A DNA stretch of 56,317 bases from Nitrosovibrio sp. Nv4 (GTDB taxonomy: Bacteria > Bdellovibrionota > UBA1018 > CAIMNF01): contig CALPVV020000004.1 in the NCBI GenBank assembly GCA_943327105.2, positions 1-56,317 of the forward strand, written 5' to 3'. A program made the position numbers and the translations under genes. The notes beneath the pieces were generated by a model that was not told the origin of the DNA, made no database searches, and saw only the letters and a list, made by a program, of their open reading frames with translations. Positions 11,817-19,912 of the stretch are shown one piece after another. Numbering within the stretch: the stretch's first letter is position 1; each line of letters starts with the position of its first letter.

Positions 11817-13667
11817 TCAGAAATACTGATGCAGTGTCAGCTGTGACTCGGTATGGGTAGCAGCACTGGTGAATACGTGACTTGCTCTATTGAAAGTTGC
11901 ACGAACTTCCAGATCCTTATTGATTCGATATGCAATACCCGTTTCCTGAGTCCAGAACGATGCGTTTCTCTTGTTTTGAAATGCATCAAGCCCCCAAGCA
12001 AGATTCGCAAGGCCCTTGAAATTACCTGCTTGCAAAACACTCAGCCACTCGACCTTGGTGCCGATGCGCGCGCCATCGAGTGCTTTGCCCGCTTCCGAGT
12101 ATACTGAGGTGAAAAACGAGGTGACCGCTTTTTTCGTAAATGGATGAAGAGCAATACCAAAGCCGATGTCTCCGTGTGCGATCATGCAGGTGTTGCAGGC
12201 GAGATCGTTCGCTCTTCTGATGTCGAGTGCGAGTTTCCAAGAACGACTTTTTTCAAGATTAGTCCACGGGTAAAGGGAGGTGATTGCCACTAGTCCCAGT
12301 TTATCGAGAATCAATCCCTTGCCTTCAATCACTCTCAGGTGAATCGATGGAAAATCTATCTGTGAAAATGGTTCATAGCCTTGGTCATTGTTAAGAAGGT
12401 CGTGGAATGCAAATTTATATCCAAGAGTGAAATGAGGTTTCTGATCGGAGAATCCACCACCGAGTGAAACCATAGATGGTGAGTGCCCTTGTTCAGGTTG
12501 GTTTTGGCCGACTGGTACCATAACAATCTGTTCGATCGGTTTGGTCTTGAGTTTGCTCCTCGCGTGTTGGACCTCTCTATTCAAAGCTACATCTGCAACT
12601 TTCAAATACTGGATTTTAACCATTGCGGTATCTAGAACGGCCGAGCTCTGGATTGCTTCTGCTTTTAACTCTCCGTTCATGAGTTGATCAAGTTCGATTT
12701 TCTCTTTCTGATCCAGGCTTGAAATAAATGCATCAAGCTTACGGCGAAGAGAAGGTCTGAATCCGGTTTTACGAATGGCATTGAGTGTGGAATGAAGCGT
12801 CCTGACAGTTGATCCTGGTATTGTGAATAATTTCTGATCCATCAGGTTCCACTCTGGTTTGGCAACTTCGATCGCACGCAAAACCACGTAGGAGCAATTT
12901 TCATCGAAGAAATAATAATCAAAGCCGGCATTGGACTGGAGTTCCCAGAGGTGCAAGGTAAGGGTCCTGACCTCATCGGCATCCAGGTTTAGTTCGTATT
13001 CCCAGAGGTCACGGCTTTCCGAGCGGACATACTCGTTTATTTTTGCGTAGTAAGGCGTCAAATCAAATGCCCCTTGGTAGCCACCGAAAAGCCCACGGGT
13101 CATGTAAATGAAGCCATCATCATGACCGACAAACGCCGCATAACTCGCGGATGGTTGAAACAGATCAGGAGTGTTCTTCTGGATGAATTTGAGGAAAGTG
13201 TGACCGAACATCGATCCGGGGTTGTTCGGATAAGCAGTCGAAAAAACCAGTTGAACCGCGTCTGCCATTGTCTCATCCAGATACACATTTAGTTTTGGGC
13301 AGTCCGCATCAGGAAATTTCCGGTTCAGTTTTTTTTCAAGAAATTTCCGACGAGCGGGAAACGCACAGACTGCCGATGTTTGTTCCTTTCCTGTTTTTAG
13401 TGATGGGTTTTGAAACGCTTCTAGATCTGCCTTGAGTTCGGAGACAGGATTGGTTTTTCCTTGTTGGGAAATGAAAAAGTGTGAGGAGTCAGCACGACTT
13501 TGATCTTCTGAAATCAACCAACCGTCACCATAGTGAAGAAGGTTCTTCCATTCTCTTGAGTTACCGATATTGTTCAGTTCATTTTCGGATTGGGCATGAG
13601 ATGAAGATGGGGTAATCAAAAGTCCGCATAACAATATTGAACTTACCAACCAATTTTTAGTCATCAT
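11817..13667 (-). CDS. DUF4105 (Lnb-type N-terminal) periplasmic protein with barrel-like C-terminal region
   Basis: The protein begins with a signal peptide (MMTKNWLVSSILLCGLL, cleavage after SHA-Q). The middle carries the DUF4105 features PGSMFGHTFLKF (about residues 148-160) and DYYFFDENCSY (about 250-260), with His, Asp/Glu and Cys in positions typical of this papain-like family. The last 200 or so residues alternate polar and hydrophobic residues and end in QYF, like an outer-membrane barrel. Function is unknown; related proteins are predicted envelope peptidases or lipid amidases. ATG 13667 is chosen for the signal peptide and because a promoter ends seven bases before it. It is 50 bases after the CBS gene on the same strand. 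Confidence 0.8.
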   Translation of the reverse strand: MMTKNWLVSSILLCGLLITPSSSHAQSENELNNIGNSREWKNLLHYGDGWLISEDQSRADSSHFFISQQGKTNPVSELKADLEAFQNPSLKTGKEQTSAVCAFPARRKFLEKKLNRKFPDADCPKLNVYLDETMADAVQLVFSTAYPNNPGSMFGHTFLKFIQKNTPDLFQPSASYAAFVGHDDGFIYMTRGLFGGYQGAFDLTPYYAKINEYVRSESRDLWEYELNLDADEVRTLTLHLWELQSNAGFDYYFFDENCSYVVLRAIEVAKPEWNLMDQKLFTIPGSTVRTLHSTLNAIRKTGFRPSLRRKLDAFISSLDQKEKIELDQLMNGELKAEAIQSSAVLDTAMVKIQYLKVADVALNREVQHARSKLKTKPIEQIVMVPVGQNQPEQGHSPSMVSLGGGFSDQKPHFTLGYKFAFHDLLNNDQGYEPFSQIDFPSIHLRVIEGKGLILDKLGLVAITSLYPWTNLEKSRSWKLALDIRRANDLACNTCMIAHGDIGFGIALHPFTKKAVTSFFTSVYSEAGKALDGARIGTKVEWLSVLQAGNFKGLANLAWGLDAFQNKRNASFWTQETGIAYRINKDLEVRATFNRASHVFTSAATHTESQLTLHQYF

Positions 13668-13674
13668 AGTTAGA

Positions 13675-13704
13675 ATTATCCTCTCATCCGACGTGGATTG
13701 ACAA
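13675..13704 (-). promoter_or_regulatory. Promoter directly before the DUF4105 gene (leaderless arrangement)
   Basis: Minus-strand TTGTCA (13704-13699) and GATAAT (13680-13675) are 18 bases apart. The -10 ends seven bases before the ATG at 13667, so transcription would start at or beside the start codon. Confidence 0.45.
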
Positions 13705-13717
13705 TTCAAAGTTATGC

Positions 13718-14527
13718 TTAAAGCGATTGAAGGGATGCATCGATCCGCTCGAGATAAGTGATTAGGTTGATGGGTTTGTGGAACACGTTCAGTACATTTG
13801 CTGAATGCATGGTTTGAAGGGTGTCAGTTGCCTTCTGGTCATGTTGTTTGGGGTCCATGATGATGTAAAGATCAGGATGTTTTTCTGAATCGAGAACCGC
13901 TTTCAATATCTTGACCCACTCGGAATTCGGGTAAGTGTCGATATCAAAAACAAAGGCTTGGCTGTTCTGAAGTTGATTCCGAACTTCCTGGATACCGGAA
14001 TTTTCAGGAAGGAACTGGAGGTTGGCCCGGTTACTCAGTAGCGACGACTGGAGTTTTCGGGGCGGACCGCTTTTCGCCAGGACGATGATATTGGGTTTCT
14101 GTTCAATTTCGGTCAAAAGTTCACGTATCGATTTGTTCTCTTCGACGAGGCGGTTAAATGCATCTCGCATGGAGATGATTCCTGCTAAACGGGAAACGCC
14201 ATCATCATCTTGGTAAACAACTGGCAAGTGTCGGATGTGGTTTTGGATCATTAAATCATTTGCCTGATCCAACTGTTCGGTCGTGATGGTGATCAGTCCC
14301 TTGGTCATGATGTTGCCAATCGCGGTTGCCCAAAGGTTGCTATTGCCGAATTTCAAGACCCACTTGAGAAGATCCCGCTCGGTAAAAATACCGACGGGCT
14401 TGTTCGGGTCATTGTAGGCGGTGATGATGACTGACCCAACTTTGTGTTCTATTAAAAAAGAAACAGTGTCACCGATAGAGGTGTGTTCACTCAAAGTCAA
14501 TGCCGGTGAGGGTTTGATCAGGGTCAT
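13718..14527 (-). CDS. CBS-pair protein with a degenerate receiver-like C-terminal domain
   Basis: Residues 8-130 form two CBS motifs (VGSVIITAYNDPNKPVGIFT and the HLPVVYQDDDG-to-GIISMRDAF stretch), a module that binds adenine nucleotides and senses energy or ligands. Residues 145-269 resemble a response-regulator receiver: VFDID with Asp195/Asp197 at the phosphorylation strand and a VFHKPI motif with Lys251-Pro252. The usual N-terminal acidic pair is replaced by AKSG, so phosphorylation is doubtful. No transmembrane segment or DNA-binding domain is seen. The start has no clear ribosome-binding site. It is transcribed away from the small secreted-protein gene at 14643. A regulatory role is an inference. 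Confidence 0.75.
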   Translation of the reverse strand: MTLIKPSPALTLSEHTSIGDTVSFLIEHKVGSVIITAYNDPNKPVGIFTERDLLKWVLKFGNSNLWATAIGNIMTKGLITITTEQLDQANDLMIQNHIRHLPVVYQDDDGVSRLAGIISMRDAFNRLVEENKSIRELLTEIEQKPNIIVLAKSGPPRKLQSSLLSNRANLQFLPENSGIQEVRNQLQNSQAFVFDIDTYPNSEWVKILKAVLDSEKHPDLYIIMDPKQHDQKATDTLQTMHSANVLNVFHKPINLITYLERIDASLQSL

Positions 14528-14589
14528 ATCATGATGCTAACAAAGGCTGGTTAAAGTTTGTTCAAAAAAGCTCATTTTTGAATCTACTC

Positions 14590-14618
14590 TTGGATTATTG
14601 AAGCTGCTTTGATTTAAT
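14590..14618 (+). promoter_or_regulatory. Promoter of the small secreted protein gene
   Basis: TTGGAT (14590-14595) and TTTAAT (14613-14618) have a 17-base spacer, 24 bases before the ATG, with a strong ribosome-binding site (AGGGGGAA) between. Confidence 0.45.
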
Positions 14619-14642
14619 CGGGGAATCCATTTAGGGGGAACC

Positions 14643-15053
14643 ATGTTTTTAATCGCATTGTTAATGAATCTTGTACCTAGCGCATCAGCAGCCTATTGCA
14701 CCTACCATTTGAATGATGTCGGTGTTTATGTTGGCAATCAGTATCTTTATTTCGGTGAAGAGTTGGGCATGAAGCTTTTAGATCAAGGCTATGATTTGGT
14801 TGCAGATGTTGATGAAGCAGATTACGAAATTGAAGTGACCTTGGAGACTTATCAAAAGGGTCAATTTGAGCATGCAAAGTCTGTGATTTCAGTAAAGGAC
14901 CGTGAAGAAAAACTGGTCACTAGTAAGTCTGCTGACACTTATTGTTTTACCCAGCTTTGCGGATCAAAAGATGGCTACAAGGTAATTCGTAAAACCATCA
15001 AGCAAGTCGTGGGCGCGCTTCCAAAATGTTTGCCTGACCAAAAGTCAATTTAA
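14643..15053 (+). CDS. Small secreted protein with four cysteines, unrecognised
   Basis: I do not recognise this 136-residue protein. It starts with a short signal peptide (MFLIALLMNLVPSASA) after a strong AGGGGGAA ribosome-binding site. The mature part is a mix of strands and helices with four cysteines (CTYHLND, CFTQLCG, LPKCLP), suggesting two disulfides in the periplasm. The middle (EADYEIEVTLETYQKG) resembles the strand pattern of small periplasmic alpha/beta proteins, but no family can be named. It is a single gene, divergent from the CBS gene and convergent with the DUF493 gene. Confidence 0.7.
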   Translation: MFLIALLMNLVPSASAAYCTYHLNDVGVYVGNQYLYFGEELGMKLLDQGYDLVADVDEADYEIEVTLETYQKGQFEHAKSVISVKDREEKLVTSKSADTYCFTQLCGSKDGYKVIRKTIKQVVGALPKCLPDQKSI

Positions 15054-15064
15054 GCAATTACTGA

Positions 15065-15349
15065 TTACAGGATATAAATCAGGTCGTTCAATTTTTGAGT
15101 TTCGATCATTAATTGAACCACATCTTCAGAACTGGCTGCCTGATATTCGAAAGTCAGGGAAATGTGTTTGCCAGAAGCGCTAAGGCGTTCAGCAGTTTTT
15201 GTCAGACCGATGAATTTGGCTTCAAGTTCTGCAACTGAGTTTTTAAAAAGAGTTGAATTCGCCCCGATAATTTTGTGGGTATAAGCGCAAGGGAATAGGA
15301 AGTTGCTTTCAAGCAGGCTTCTGAATTTAGCGAATTGATCTTCTTGCAT
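15065..15349 (-). CDS. DUF493 (YbeD-like) protein
   Basis: This 94-residue protein fits DUF493: the FPCAYTHKIIGANSTLF opening, SASGKHISLTFEYQAAS in the middle and a final helix ending in DLIYIL, with the ferredoxin-like alpha/beta fold typical of the family. The E. coli homologue YbeD is a small cytoplasmic protein adjacent to lipB; its biochemical role is not firmly known. A weak AGG ribosome-binding site precedes ATG 15349. A 15-bp palindrome (15371-15385) overlaps its likely promoter. Confidence 0.8.
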   Translation of the reverse strand: MQEDQFAKFRSLLESNFLFPCAYTHKIIGANSTLFKNSVAELEAKFIGLTKTAERLSASGKHISLTFEYQAASSEDVVQLMIETQKLNDLIYIL

Positions 15350-15370
15350 GCTCTGAACCTAATGTAAATT

Positions 15371-15385
15371 GATGAAAATTTCATC
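15371..15385. promoter_or_regulatory. 15-bp palindrome upstream of the DUF493 gene
   Basis: GATGAAA and TTTCATC flank a single A. The palindrome overlaps the spacer of a possible minus-strand promoter (TTGATG, 17 bases, CATTAG) for the DUF493 gene, so it may be an operator. It also abuts the terminator at 15386-15422 and could be part of that structure. Confidence 0.25.
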
Positions 15386-15422
15386 AAAAAAGCCCGCAGG
15401 ATTCGCTCCCGCGGGCTTTTTT
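15386..15422 (-). terminator. Bidirectional-looking terminator after the Ser/Thr-rich OMP gene
   Basis: AAAAAAGCCCGC (15386-15397) pairs with GCGGGCTTTTTT (15411-15422). It lies 22 bases beyond the stop of the gene at 15445-16056, which it should terminate. Confidence 0.9.
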
Positions 15423-15444
15423 GTTTCAAATGATAAACTAAAAA

Positions 15445-16056
15445 TTAGAAGTTCATACCGACGCTTGGGAAAATGCAAAATGCATTGCCAAGAGTTCCAA
15501 GTGGAAGTTCCGCGTAGTATTTGCCACCGCTGAAGTTAACGCCGCCTTTAACGAGCATGGCGAAGTCAGTAGCGGTGTTAGAAACGCTTGATGTTGTTCC
15601 AGTGAATGGATTGGTTGAGCTGATCGATGCATGTCCAATTCCGACGCCCATTGCAAGGCCTGCGTATGGAGTCATGTTAGCTGTTTGTTTAAAGGTCAGT
15701 TGGCCTGCAGCCATGATGGGAATAATCCACTGGGTAACTGTGCCTGGGTGAAGGAGAAAACCGGTTTGGCCACCAACGGTGATTTCACCGAGTTCTGTAT
15801 TTGCCACAGAAATCATGCCGCCACCCAATACGCCAAAGTGGAATGCGCTACCGGCAGTGCCGAGACCGAAGCCAGCATTGAATTTCACTTTTGATTCTGA
15901 GTGAGAGCTTTCAGAAGAAGTGCTGGTGGATTCAGTTGCTTTTGGTGCTGGTGTTGAAGTGGTTGTTTTAGTCGCTTTTGCAGATGCTTTTTTAGTTGCT
16001 GCAAAAGATGGAGTTGCCATCATGATGAGGGCTGCGAGAGTTGCGATTGATTTCAT
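15445..16056 (-). CDS. Outer-membrane beta-barrel protein with Ser/Thr/Lys-rich N-terminal segment
   Basis: The 203-residue protein has a signal peptide (MKSIATLAALIMMATPSFA), a low-complexity stretch of Lys, Ala, Thr and Ser (residues 21-55), then about 145 residues of glycine-rich alternating strands (FNAGFGLGTAGSAFHFGVLGG) ending in the outer-membrane C-terminal signature VGMNF. This is the pattern of a small opacity-type barrel with an extended periplasmic tether. It has a strong AGGAGGT ribosome-binding site, a promoter candidate at 16087-16115 and its own terminator, so it is a single-gene unit and probably well expressed. The specific role is unknown. Confidence 0.75.
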   Translation of the reverse strand: MKSIATLAALIMMATPSFAATKKASAKATKTTTSTPAPKATESTSTSSESSHSESKVKFNAGFGLGTAGSAFHFGVLGGGMISVANTELGEITVGGQTGFLLHPGTVTQWIIPIMAAGQLTFKQTANMTPYAGLAMGVGIGHASISSTNPFTGTTSSVSNTATDFAMLVKGGVNFSGGKYYAELPLGTLGNAFCIFPSVGMNF

Positions 16057-16086
16057 AAGTTGATTACCTCCTAAAGTAATGCAGAA

Positions 16087-16115
16087 ATGTAATCAGACGA
16101 GCATCAAAAAGACAA
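16087..16115 (-). promoter_or_regulatory. Promoter of the Ser/Thr-rich OMP gene
   Basis: Minus-strand TTGTCT (16115-16110) and TTACAT (16092-16087) are 17 bases apart, about 30 bases before the start codon, with a strong ribosome-binding site in between. Confidence 0.45.
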
Positions 16116-16149
16116 ATGATTTTAAGGGGTTCAGCTGATGTTGGTTATT

Positions 16150-16455
16150 TTAAATGTTGTGAGATTTTAATAAAAAAACCACGGTGTTGAAGTTGGCTTC
16201 AATACAGAGGTTTTTTTGGCGAGAGGTTTCACCGCTTAACAGGTGGATGTTTTTTTTAGGGGTTTTTAAAAACTTTGATAAAAACTCAATCACGGCCTCG
16301 TTGGCAGCTCCTTCTACGGGTGGGGCCTGTACACTGAGCTTGAGTCTGTCTTGAAAAATACCCTTAAAAGCGGTCTTAGAGGCCCCAGGTTGAATATAAA
16401 GCAGGAGGAGGGTGCCTAATTTCCCTTTGATTTCATGCGGTTTTGCCCAAGTCAT
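16150..16455 (-). CDS. DUF167 (YggU family) protein
   Basis: This 101-residue protein matches DUF167/YggU: YIQPGASKTAFKGI, the signature APPVEGAANEAVIEFL and a late LLSGETSRQKNLCI. The family has a small alpha/beta fold and no established function; it is often next to cell-division or membrane genes. Here it diverges from rpsB, about 245 bases away, and no ribosome-binding site is obvious before ATG 16455. The reading frame is intact. Confidence 0.85.
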   Translation of the reverse strand: MTWAKPHEIKGKLGTLLLLYIQPGASKTAFKGIFQDRLKLSVQAPPVEGAANEAVIEFLSKFLKTPKKNIHLLSGETSRQKNLCIEANFNTVVFLLKSHNI

Positions 16456-16469
16456 CTTGAAAATAATTA

Positions 16470-16498
16470 TTGCCGAAAGTCGGCTTTTCAGCTATAAG
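16470..16498 (+). promoter_or_regulatory. Promoter of the rpsB-tsf unit
   Basis: TTGCCG (16470-16475) and TATAAG (16493-16498) have a 17-base spacer. The expected start near 16505 gives a leader of about 195 bases before rpsB. The spacer contains a small GCCGA/TCGGC inverted repeat. Confidence 0.5.
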
Positions 16499-16530
16499 TT
16501 TATGAAACAAAACACACACTTCCGCGCTGT

Positions 16531-16654
16531 CGGACATAAGGTCCGGTAGTTTAAAACGTGGTGTTCGGCTGATCAATCGATTTGCCGAATTAAGGAAGTG
16601 GAGGAAAAAACCGCGGGTATTTTCAAGCCTCACTCCAGCACTCGAAAGAGTGCT
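16531..16654 (+). promoter_or_regulatory. Structured 5' leader of rpsB
   Basis: Within the leader are CGGAC/GTCCG (16531-16545) and a perfect 7-bp hairpin AGCACTC/GAGTGCT capped by a GAAA tetraloop (16637-16654). The gap from 16456 to 16700 has no gene. A GNRA-capped hairpin close to a ribosomal-protein start is typical of autoregulatory leaders, and S2 is known to control rpsB-tsf in E. coli. Whether this leader binds S2 is an inference. Confidence 0.4.
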
Positions 16655-16700
16655 CAAAGCGAACTCGATTTCCCGCCTTCATTAAACAGAAGGAAGCAAT

Positions 16701-17597
16701 ATGCCAACAATCAGTATGAAAGAAATGCTCGAAGCGGGCGTTCACTATGGTCACCAAACCAATCACTGGAACCCAAGAATGAAGAAATACGTTTACGGTG
16801 CACGCAACGGTATCTATATCGTTGACCTCGAGCAAACCGTAGAGCGCGCTAAAAAAGCTGCTGACTTTATTAAAAGTGTAGCTGCTGAAGGCAAAAAAGT
16901 AATTTTCGTTGGAACTAAAAAACAAGCTAAAGAAGTTATCGCTCAAGAAGCTCAACGTGCAGGTCAATACTATGTGACTGAACGTTGGTTGGGCGGAATG
17001 CTCACCAACTTCCAAACCGTGAAAGCATCAATCGATCGTTTGAAAAAACTCGAAGCATTGAAACTTTCTGAAAACTGGAACGACTACACTAAAAAAGAAC
17101 AATCTGGTTTCGATCGTGAATTGGCTAAGCTCCGTAAGGGCTTGGGCGGAATTCAAGACATGAAGAAACTTCCAGGCGCGATCTTCTTGATCGACACTTC
17201 TAAAGAGCACATTGCAATTAAAGAAGCAAAACGCCTTCACATTCCAACTGTGGCAATCGTTGATACCAACTGTGACCCTACAGGAATTGACTACATGATC
17301 CCTGGTAACGATGATGCTTTCCGTAGCGTTAGCCTCTTCGCTAAATTGATGGCAGATGCATGTCTCGAAGGAACTCAACAGTTCCAAGAGAAACTTCGCG
17401 CATCTGGCGGAGCAATGGGCGATAAGAACGAAGACGGTTCTGAGAAGAAAACTTCTCGTTTCGAAGGCGATATCGACCTTAAAGGTGTTGATGCTGCAGA
17501 ACTCGAAGCAATGGAACAGCCAGCAGTTGAAGAAGCAGATGCAGCTACAGTAGCAGCAGTATTGGCTAAAGCAGCTGAAACAGCTAAAAAGAAATAA
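16701..17597 (+). CDS. rpsB: 30S ribosomal protein S2
   Basis: Residues 1-230 are canonical S2: ISMKEMLEAGVHYGHQT, the NPRMKKYVYGARNGIYIVDL stretch, FVGTKKQAKE, ERWLGGMLTNF and the final DTNCDPTGIDYMIPGNDDA. The protein binds the 30S head-platform junction and helps hold S1. At 298 residues it is longer than the E. coli protein (241), due to a charged, Ala-rich tail of about 60 residues ending in KKK. An AGGAAG ribosome-binding site precedes the ATG. tsf follows after 12 bases. Confidence 0.97.
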   Translation: MPTISMKEMLEAGVHYGHQTNHWNPRMKKYVYGARNGIYIVDLEQTVERAKKAADFIKSVAAEGKKVIFVGTKKQAKEVIAQEAQRAGQYYVTERWLGGMLTNFQTVKASIDRLKKLEALKLSENWNDYTKKEQSGFDRELAKLRKGLGGIQDMKKLPGAIFLIDTSKEHIAIKEAKRLHIPTVAIVDTNCDPTGIDYMIPGNDDAFRSVSLFAKLMADACLEGTQQFQEKLRASGGAMGDKNEDGSEKKTSRFEGDIDLKGVDAAELEAMEQPAVEEADAATVAAVLAKAAETAKKK

Positions 17598-17609
17598 GGA
17601 TCAATCACG

Positions 17610-18521
17610 ATGCAAATTACCGCTGAACAAGTAGCAAAACTACGTGAGCGCACTGGCGCCGGAATGATGGAATGTAAAAAAGCCCTCACTGAACATGGTG
17701 GGGACATTGAAAAAGCGATCGAGCACCTTCGTAAAAAGGGTATTGCTTCTGCTTCTAAAAAAGCAGGACGTACCGCTAAAGAAGGTACCGTATTCTCTTT
17801 TGCTGATGCTGCTGCAGGCGCGGCTGTATTGGTGGAAGTGAACTGCGAAACCGATTTCGTGGCAGCGACCGACAATTTCAAGAATTTCGTGAAAGATGTT
17901 GCAGCTCACATTGCAAAATCAAATCCAGAAAACCCAACTGCACTTCTTTCTCAAAAGTACGTTGGTGATACCTCTAAAACCATGGATGAGTTCTTGAAAG
18001 AAACCATCGCTAAGGTTGGTGAGAACATCACTATTCGTCGCTTTATCCGTTACCCACTCGGTGGCGGCAAGCAAGTGAAGAGCTACATCCATATGGGTGG
18101 AAAAATGGGCGTGATCGTAGAAGTGAATATGGCTAACGATGCTAAAGCATCTGACGAAATGTTCTCTACCTACATGACCGACTTGGCTATGCACATCGCT
18201 GCAACTGGTCCTCAATTCTTGAAGCAAGAAGAAATTCCTGCTGAACTTGTTGCGAAAGAAAAAGAAATCGCAATGGCTCAATTGATGACTCAGAACAAGC
18301 CAGCTGATGTTCTTGAGAAGATCGCGATCGGTAAGATCAATAAATACTTCGAAGAAAACTGCCTGATTAAGCAGAAATTCATCAAAGACGACAAGAAAAC
18401 TGTTGAAGCTTTGACGAATGAAACCAGTAAGGCAATGGGTGAAACTCTTGCTATTACACGTTTCGCGAGATTCGTTCTCGGTGAAGGCGTGGAAGTAGTT
18501 GCTGAAGAAACCCAGCACTAA
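17610..18521 (+). CDS. tsf: Elongation factor Ts
   Basis: This 303-residue protein is EF-Ts, the guanine-nucleotide exchange factor for EF-Tu. The N-terminal module has the signature LRERTGAGMMECKKAL, followed by the core with EVNCETDFVA, the HIAATGPQFL region and the C-terminal ENCLIKQKFIKDD stretch. The start is 12 bases after rpsB with an AAGGA ribosome-binding site inside the rpsB stop region. A strong terminator follows the stop at 18528. The order rpsB-tsf-pyrH-frr is the usual one in proteobacteria. Confidence 0.98.
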   Translation: MQITAEQVAKLRERTGAGMMECKKALTEHGGDIEKAIEHLRKKGIASASKKAGRTAKEGTVFSFADAAAGAAVLVEVNCETDFVAATDNFKNFVKDVAAHIAKSNPENPTALLSQKYVGDTSKTMDEFLKETIAKVGENITIRRFIRYPLGGGKQVKSYIHMGGKMGVIVEVNMANDAKASDEMFSTYMTDLAMHIAATGPQFLKQEEIPAELVAKEKEIAMAQLMTQNKPADVLEKIAIGKINKYFEENCLIKQKFIKDDKKTVEALTNETSKAMGETLAITRFARFVLGEGVEVVAEETQH

Positions 18522-18527
18522 AAAATC

Positions 18528-18563
18528 AAGGAGCCTTGGTCTCAAGCCAAGGCTCCTTTTTTG
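18528..18563 (+). terminator. Terminator after tsf
   Basis: AAGGAGCCTTGG (18528-18539) pairs with CCAAGGCTCCTT (18547-18558) around a seven-base loop and ends in TTTTTT. It separates rpsB-tsf from pyrH, which starts 40 bases later with no clear promoter of its own, so some read-through is likely. Confidence 0.93.
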
Positions 18564-18602
18564 TATCCAGCGCAAAAAATCAGCGCAACTTTGAGGCAGC
18601 AA

Positions 18603-19325
18603 ATGAAACGTGAAAAATACAAAAGAGTCCTGTTGAAACTTTCCGGTGAAGCACTTGCCGGAGATGCCGGATATGGAATCGATACCGACGTACTTGAAGT
18701 CATTGCCAACGAAATCAAGTCAATGAGAGAAGCCGGTGTTGAAGTCTGTATTGTTGTTGGCGGCGGAAATATTTTCCGTGGTGTAAAGGGCGCAACCAAA
18801 GGTATGGACCGCGCATCTGCTGACTACATGGGCATGCTTGCGACAGTATTGAATTGTATTGCACTTCAAGATGCGCTTGAGCGTAAAAAAGTGAATACCC
18901 GCGTTCAGTCTGCAATTGAAATGCGCGCGATCGCAGAACCTTACATTCGTAGAAAAGCCATTCGTCACCTGGAAAAAGGTCGCGTGGTGATTTTTGCAGC
19001 GGGCGTTGGTAGTCCATATTTTACTACTGACACCACAGCCGCACTTCGTGCGATGGAAATGAACTGCAATGTTCTGATCAAGGGTACCAGTGTTGATGGT
19101 ATTTATACCGCTGACCCTAAACTCGATAAAACCGCAACCCGTTTTGATGAGATCACCTATATGGATGTTCTTCAAAGAGGGTTGAAAGTCATGGATACCA
19201 CTGCAATCACGCTTTGTATGGATAACAAACTTCCAATCATTGTTTTCAATCTGCGTGAAACAGGAACGATGTTGAAAGTGGTTCAAGGCGATCACGTCGG
19301 AACCCTCGTTCATAAAACCAACTAA
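18603..19325 (+). CDS. pyrH: UMP kinase
   Basis: The 240-residue protein phosphorylates UMP to UDP with ATP in pyrimidine nucleotide synthesis. It shows the bacterial amino-acid-kinase-fold signatures: [12 protein letters not shown] at the N-terminus, [10 protein letters not shown], the [20 protein letters not shown] phosphate/nucleotide loop and the DGIYTADP loop. The ATG at 18603 is chosen because GAGG lies about seven bases upstream and the protein then has the usual family length. An in-frame TTG at 18561 lies inside the tsf terminator and is unlikely. frr follows after 27 bases. Confidence 0.97.
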   Translation: MKREKYKRVLLKLSGEALAGDAGYGIDTDVLEVIANEIKSMREAGVEVCIVVGGGNIFRGVKGATKGMDRASADYMGMLATVLNCIALQDALERKKVNTRVQSAIEMRAIAEPYIRRKAIRHLEKGRVVIFAAGVGSPYFTTDTTAALRAMEMNCNVLIKGTSVDGIYTADPKLDKTATRFDEITYMDVLQRGLKVMDTTAITLCMDNKLPIIVFNLRETGTMLKVVQGDHVGTLVHKTN

Positions 19326-19352
19326 TTAATTAGAAAGAGAAAGGACACTATC

Positions 19353-19907
19353 ATGTCAAACGTACTTACTGATGCATCCGCAGCAATGGATAAATGCATT
19401 CAATCCCTTCAAAAAGATCTTTTGAAAGTTCGCACCGGTCGCGCGTCTACCGCGTTGATCGATCATATTCATGTTGATTACTACGGTTCTAAAACTCCAA
19501 TCACACAAGTTGCAAACATGACCACTCCCGATGCGCGTACGATTCAGATCGCTGCATGGGAGCCAGCGATGCTTGGTGCAATTGAAAAAGCCATTCTTGA
19601 AGCGAACGTTGGCTTTACGCCTCAAAACGACGGTAAAGTGGTTCGCATTACCATGCCTCCACTGACTGAAGACCGCCGTAAAGAGATGGTCAAAATGATT
19701 AAAAAAATGGGTGAAGATGCAAAAATTGCAATTCGTAACTCACGTCGTGATGCAAACGAAGAAGTGAAAAAACAAGAGAAGGCTAAAACCATCTCTGAAG
19801 ATGAGTCTAAAAAACTTCAAGAACAGATTCAAAAGAAGACCGATGAAAAAGTGGCAGAAACTGACAAAGTGATTGCCACTAAAGAAAAAGAGATCATGAC
19901 CATCTAG
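19353..19907 (+). CDS. frr: Ribosome recycling factor
   Basis: At 184 residues this is the usual size for RRF, which with EF-G splits post-termination ribosomes. Recognisable regions are LLKVRTGRAST, the hinge near VDYYGSKTPITQVAN, the VRITMPPLTEDRRKEMVK stretch and the long coiled-coil C-terminal helix ending in KEKEIMTI. An AGAAAGGA ribosome-binding site is present. uppS begins only five bases after the stop codon, so the two are probably translated from the same message. Confidence 0.97.
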   Translation: MSNVLTDASAAMDKCIQSLQKDLLKVRTGRASTALIDHIHVDYYGSKTPITQVANMTTPDARTIQIAAWEPAMLGAIEKAILEANVGFTPQNDGKVVRITMPPLTEDRRKEMVKMIKKMGEDAKIAIRNSRRDANEEVKKQEKAKTISEDESKKLQEQIQKKTDEKVAETDKVIATKEKEIMTI

Positions 19908-19912
19908 GTTCA

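Noticed and set aside
17919-18602. 227-residue minus-strand frame opposite tsf
   Set aside because: Antisense shadow; runs through the tsf terminator and matches no family.
18561-18602. TTG start giving pyrH 14 extra residues
   Set aside because: The TTG lies in the T run of the tsf terminator; ATG 18603 has a ribosome-binding site and gives the usual length.
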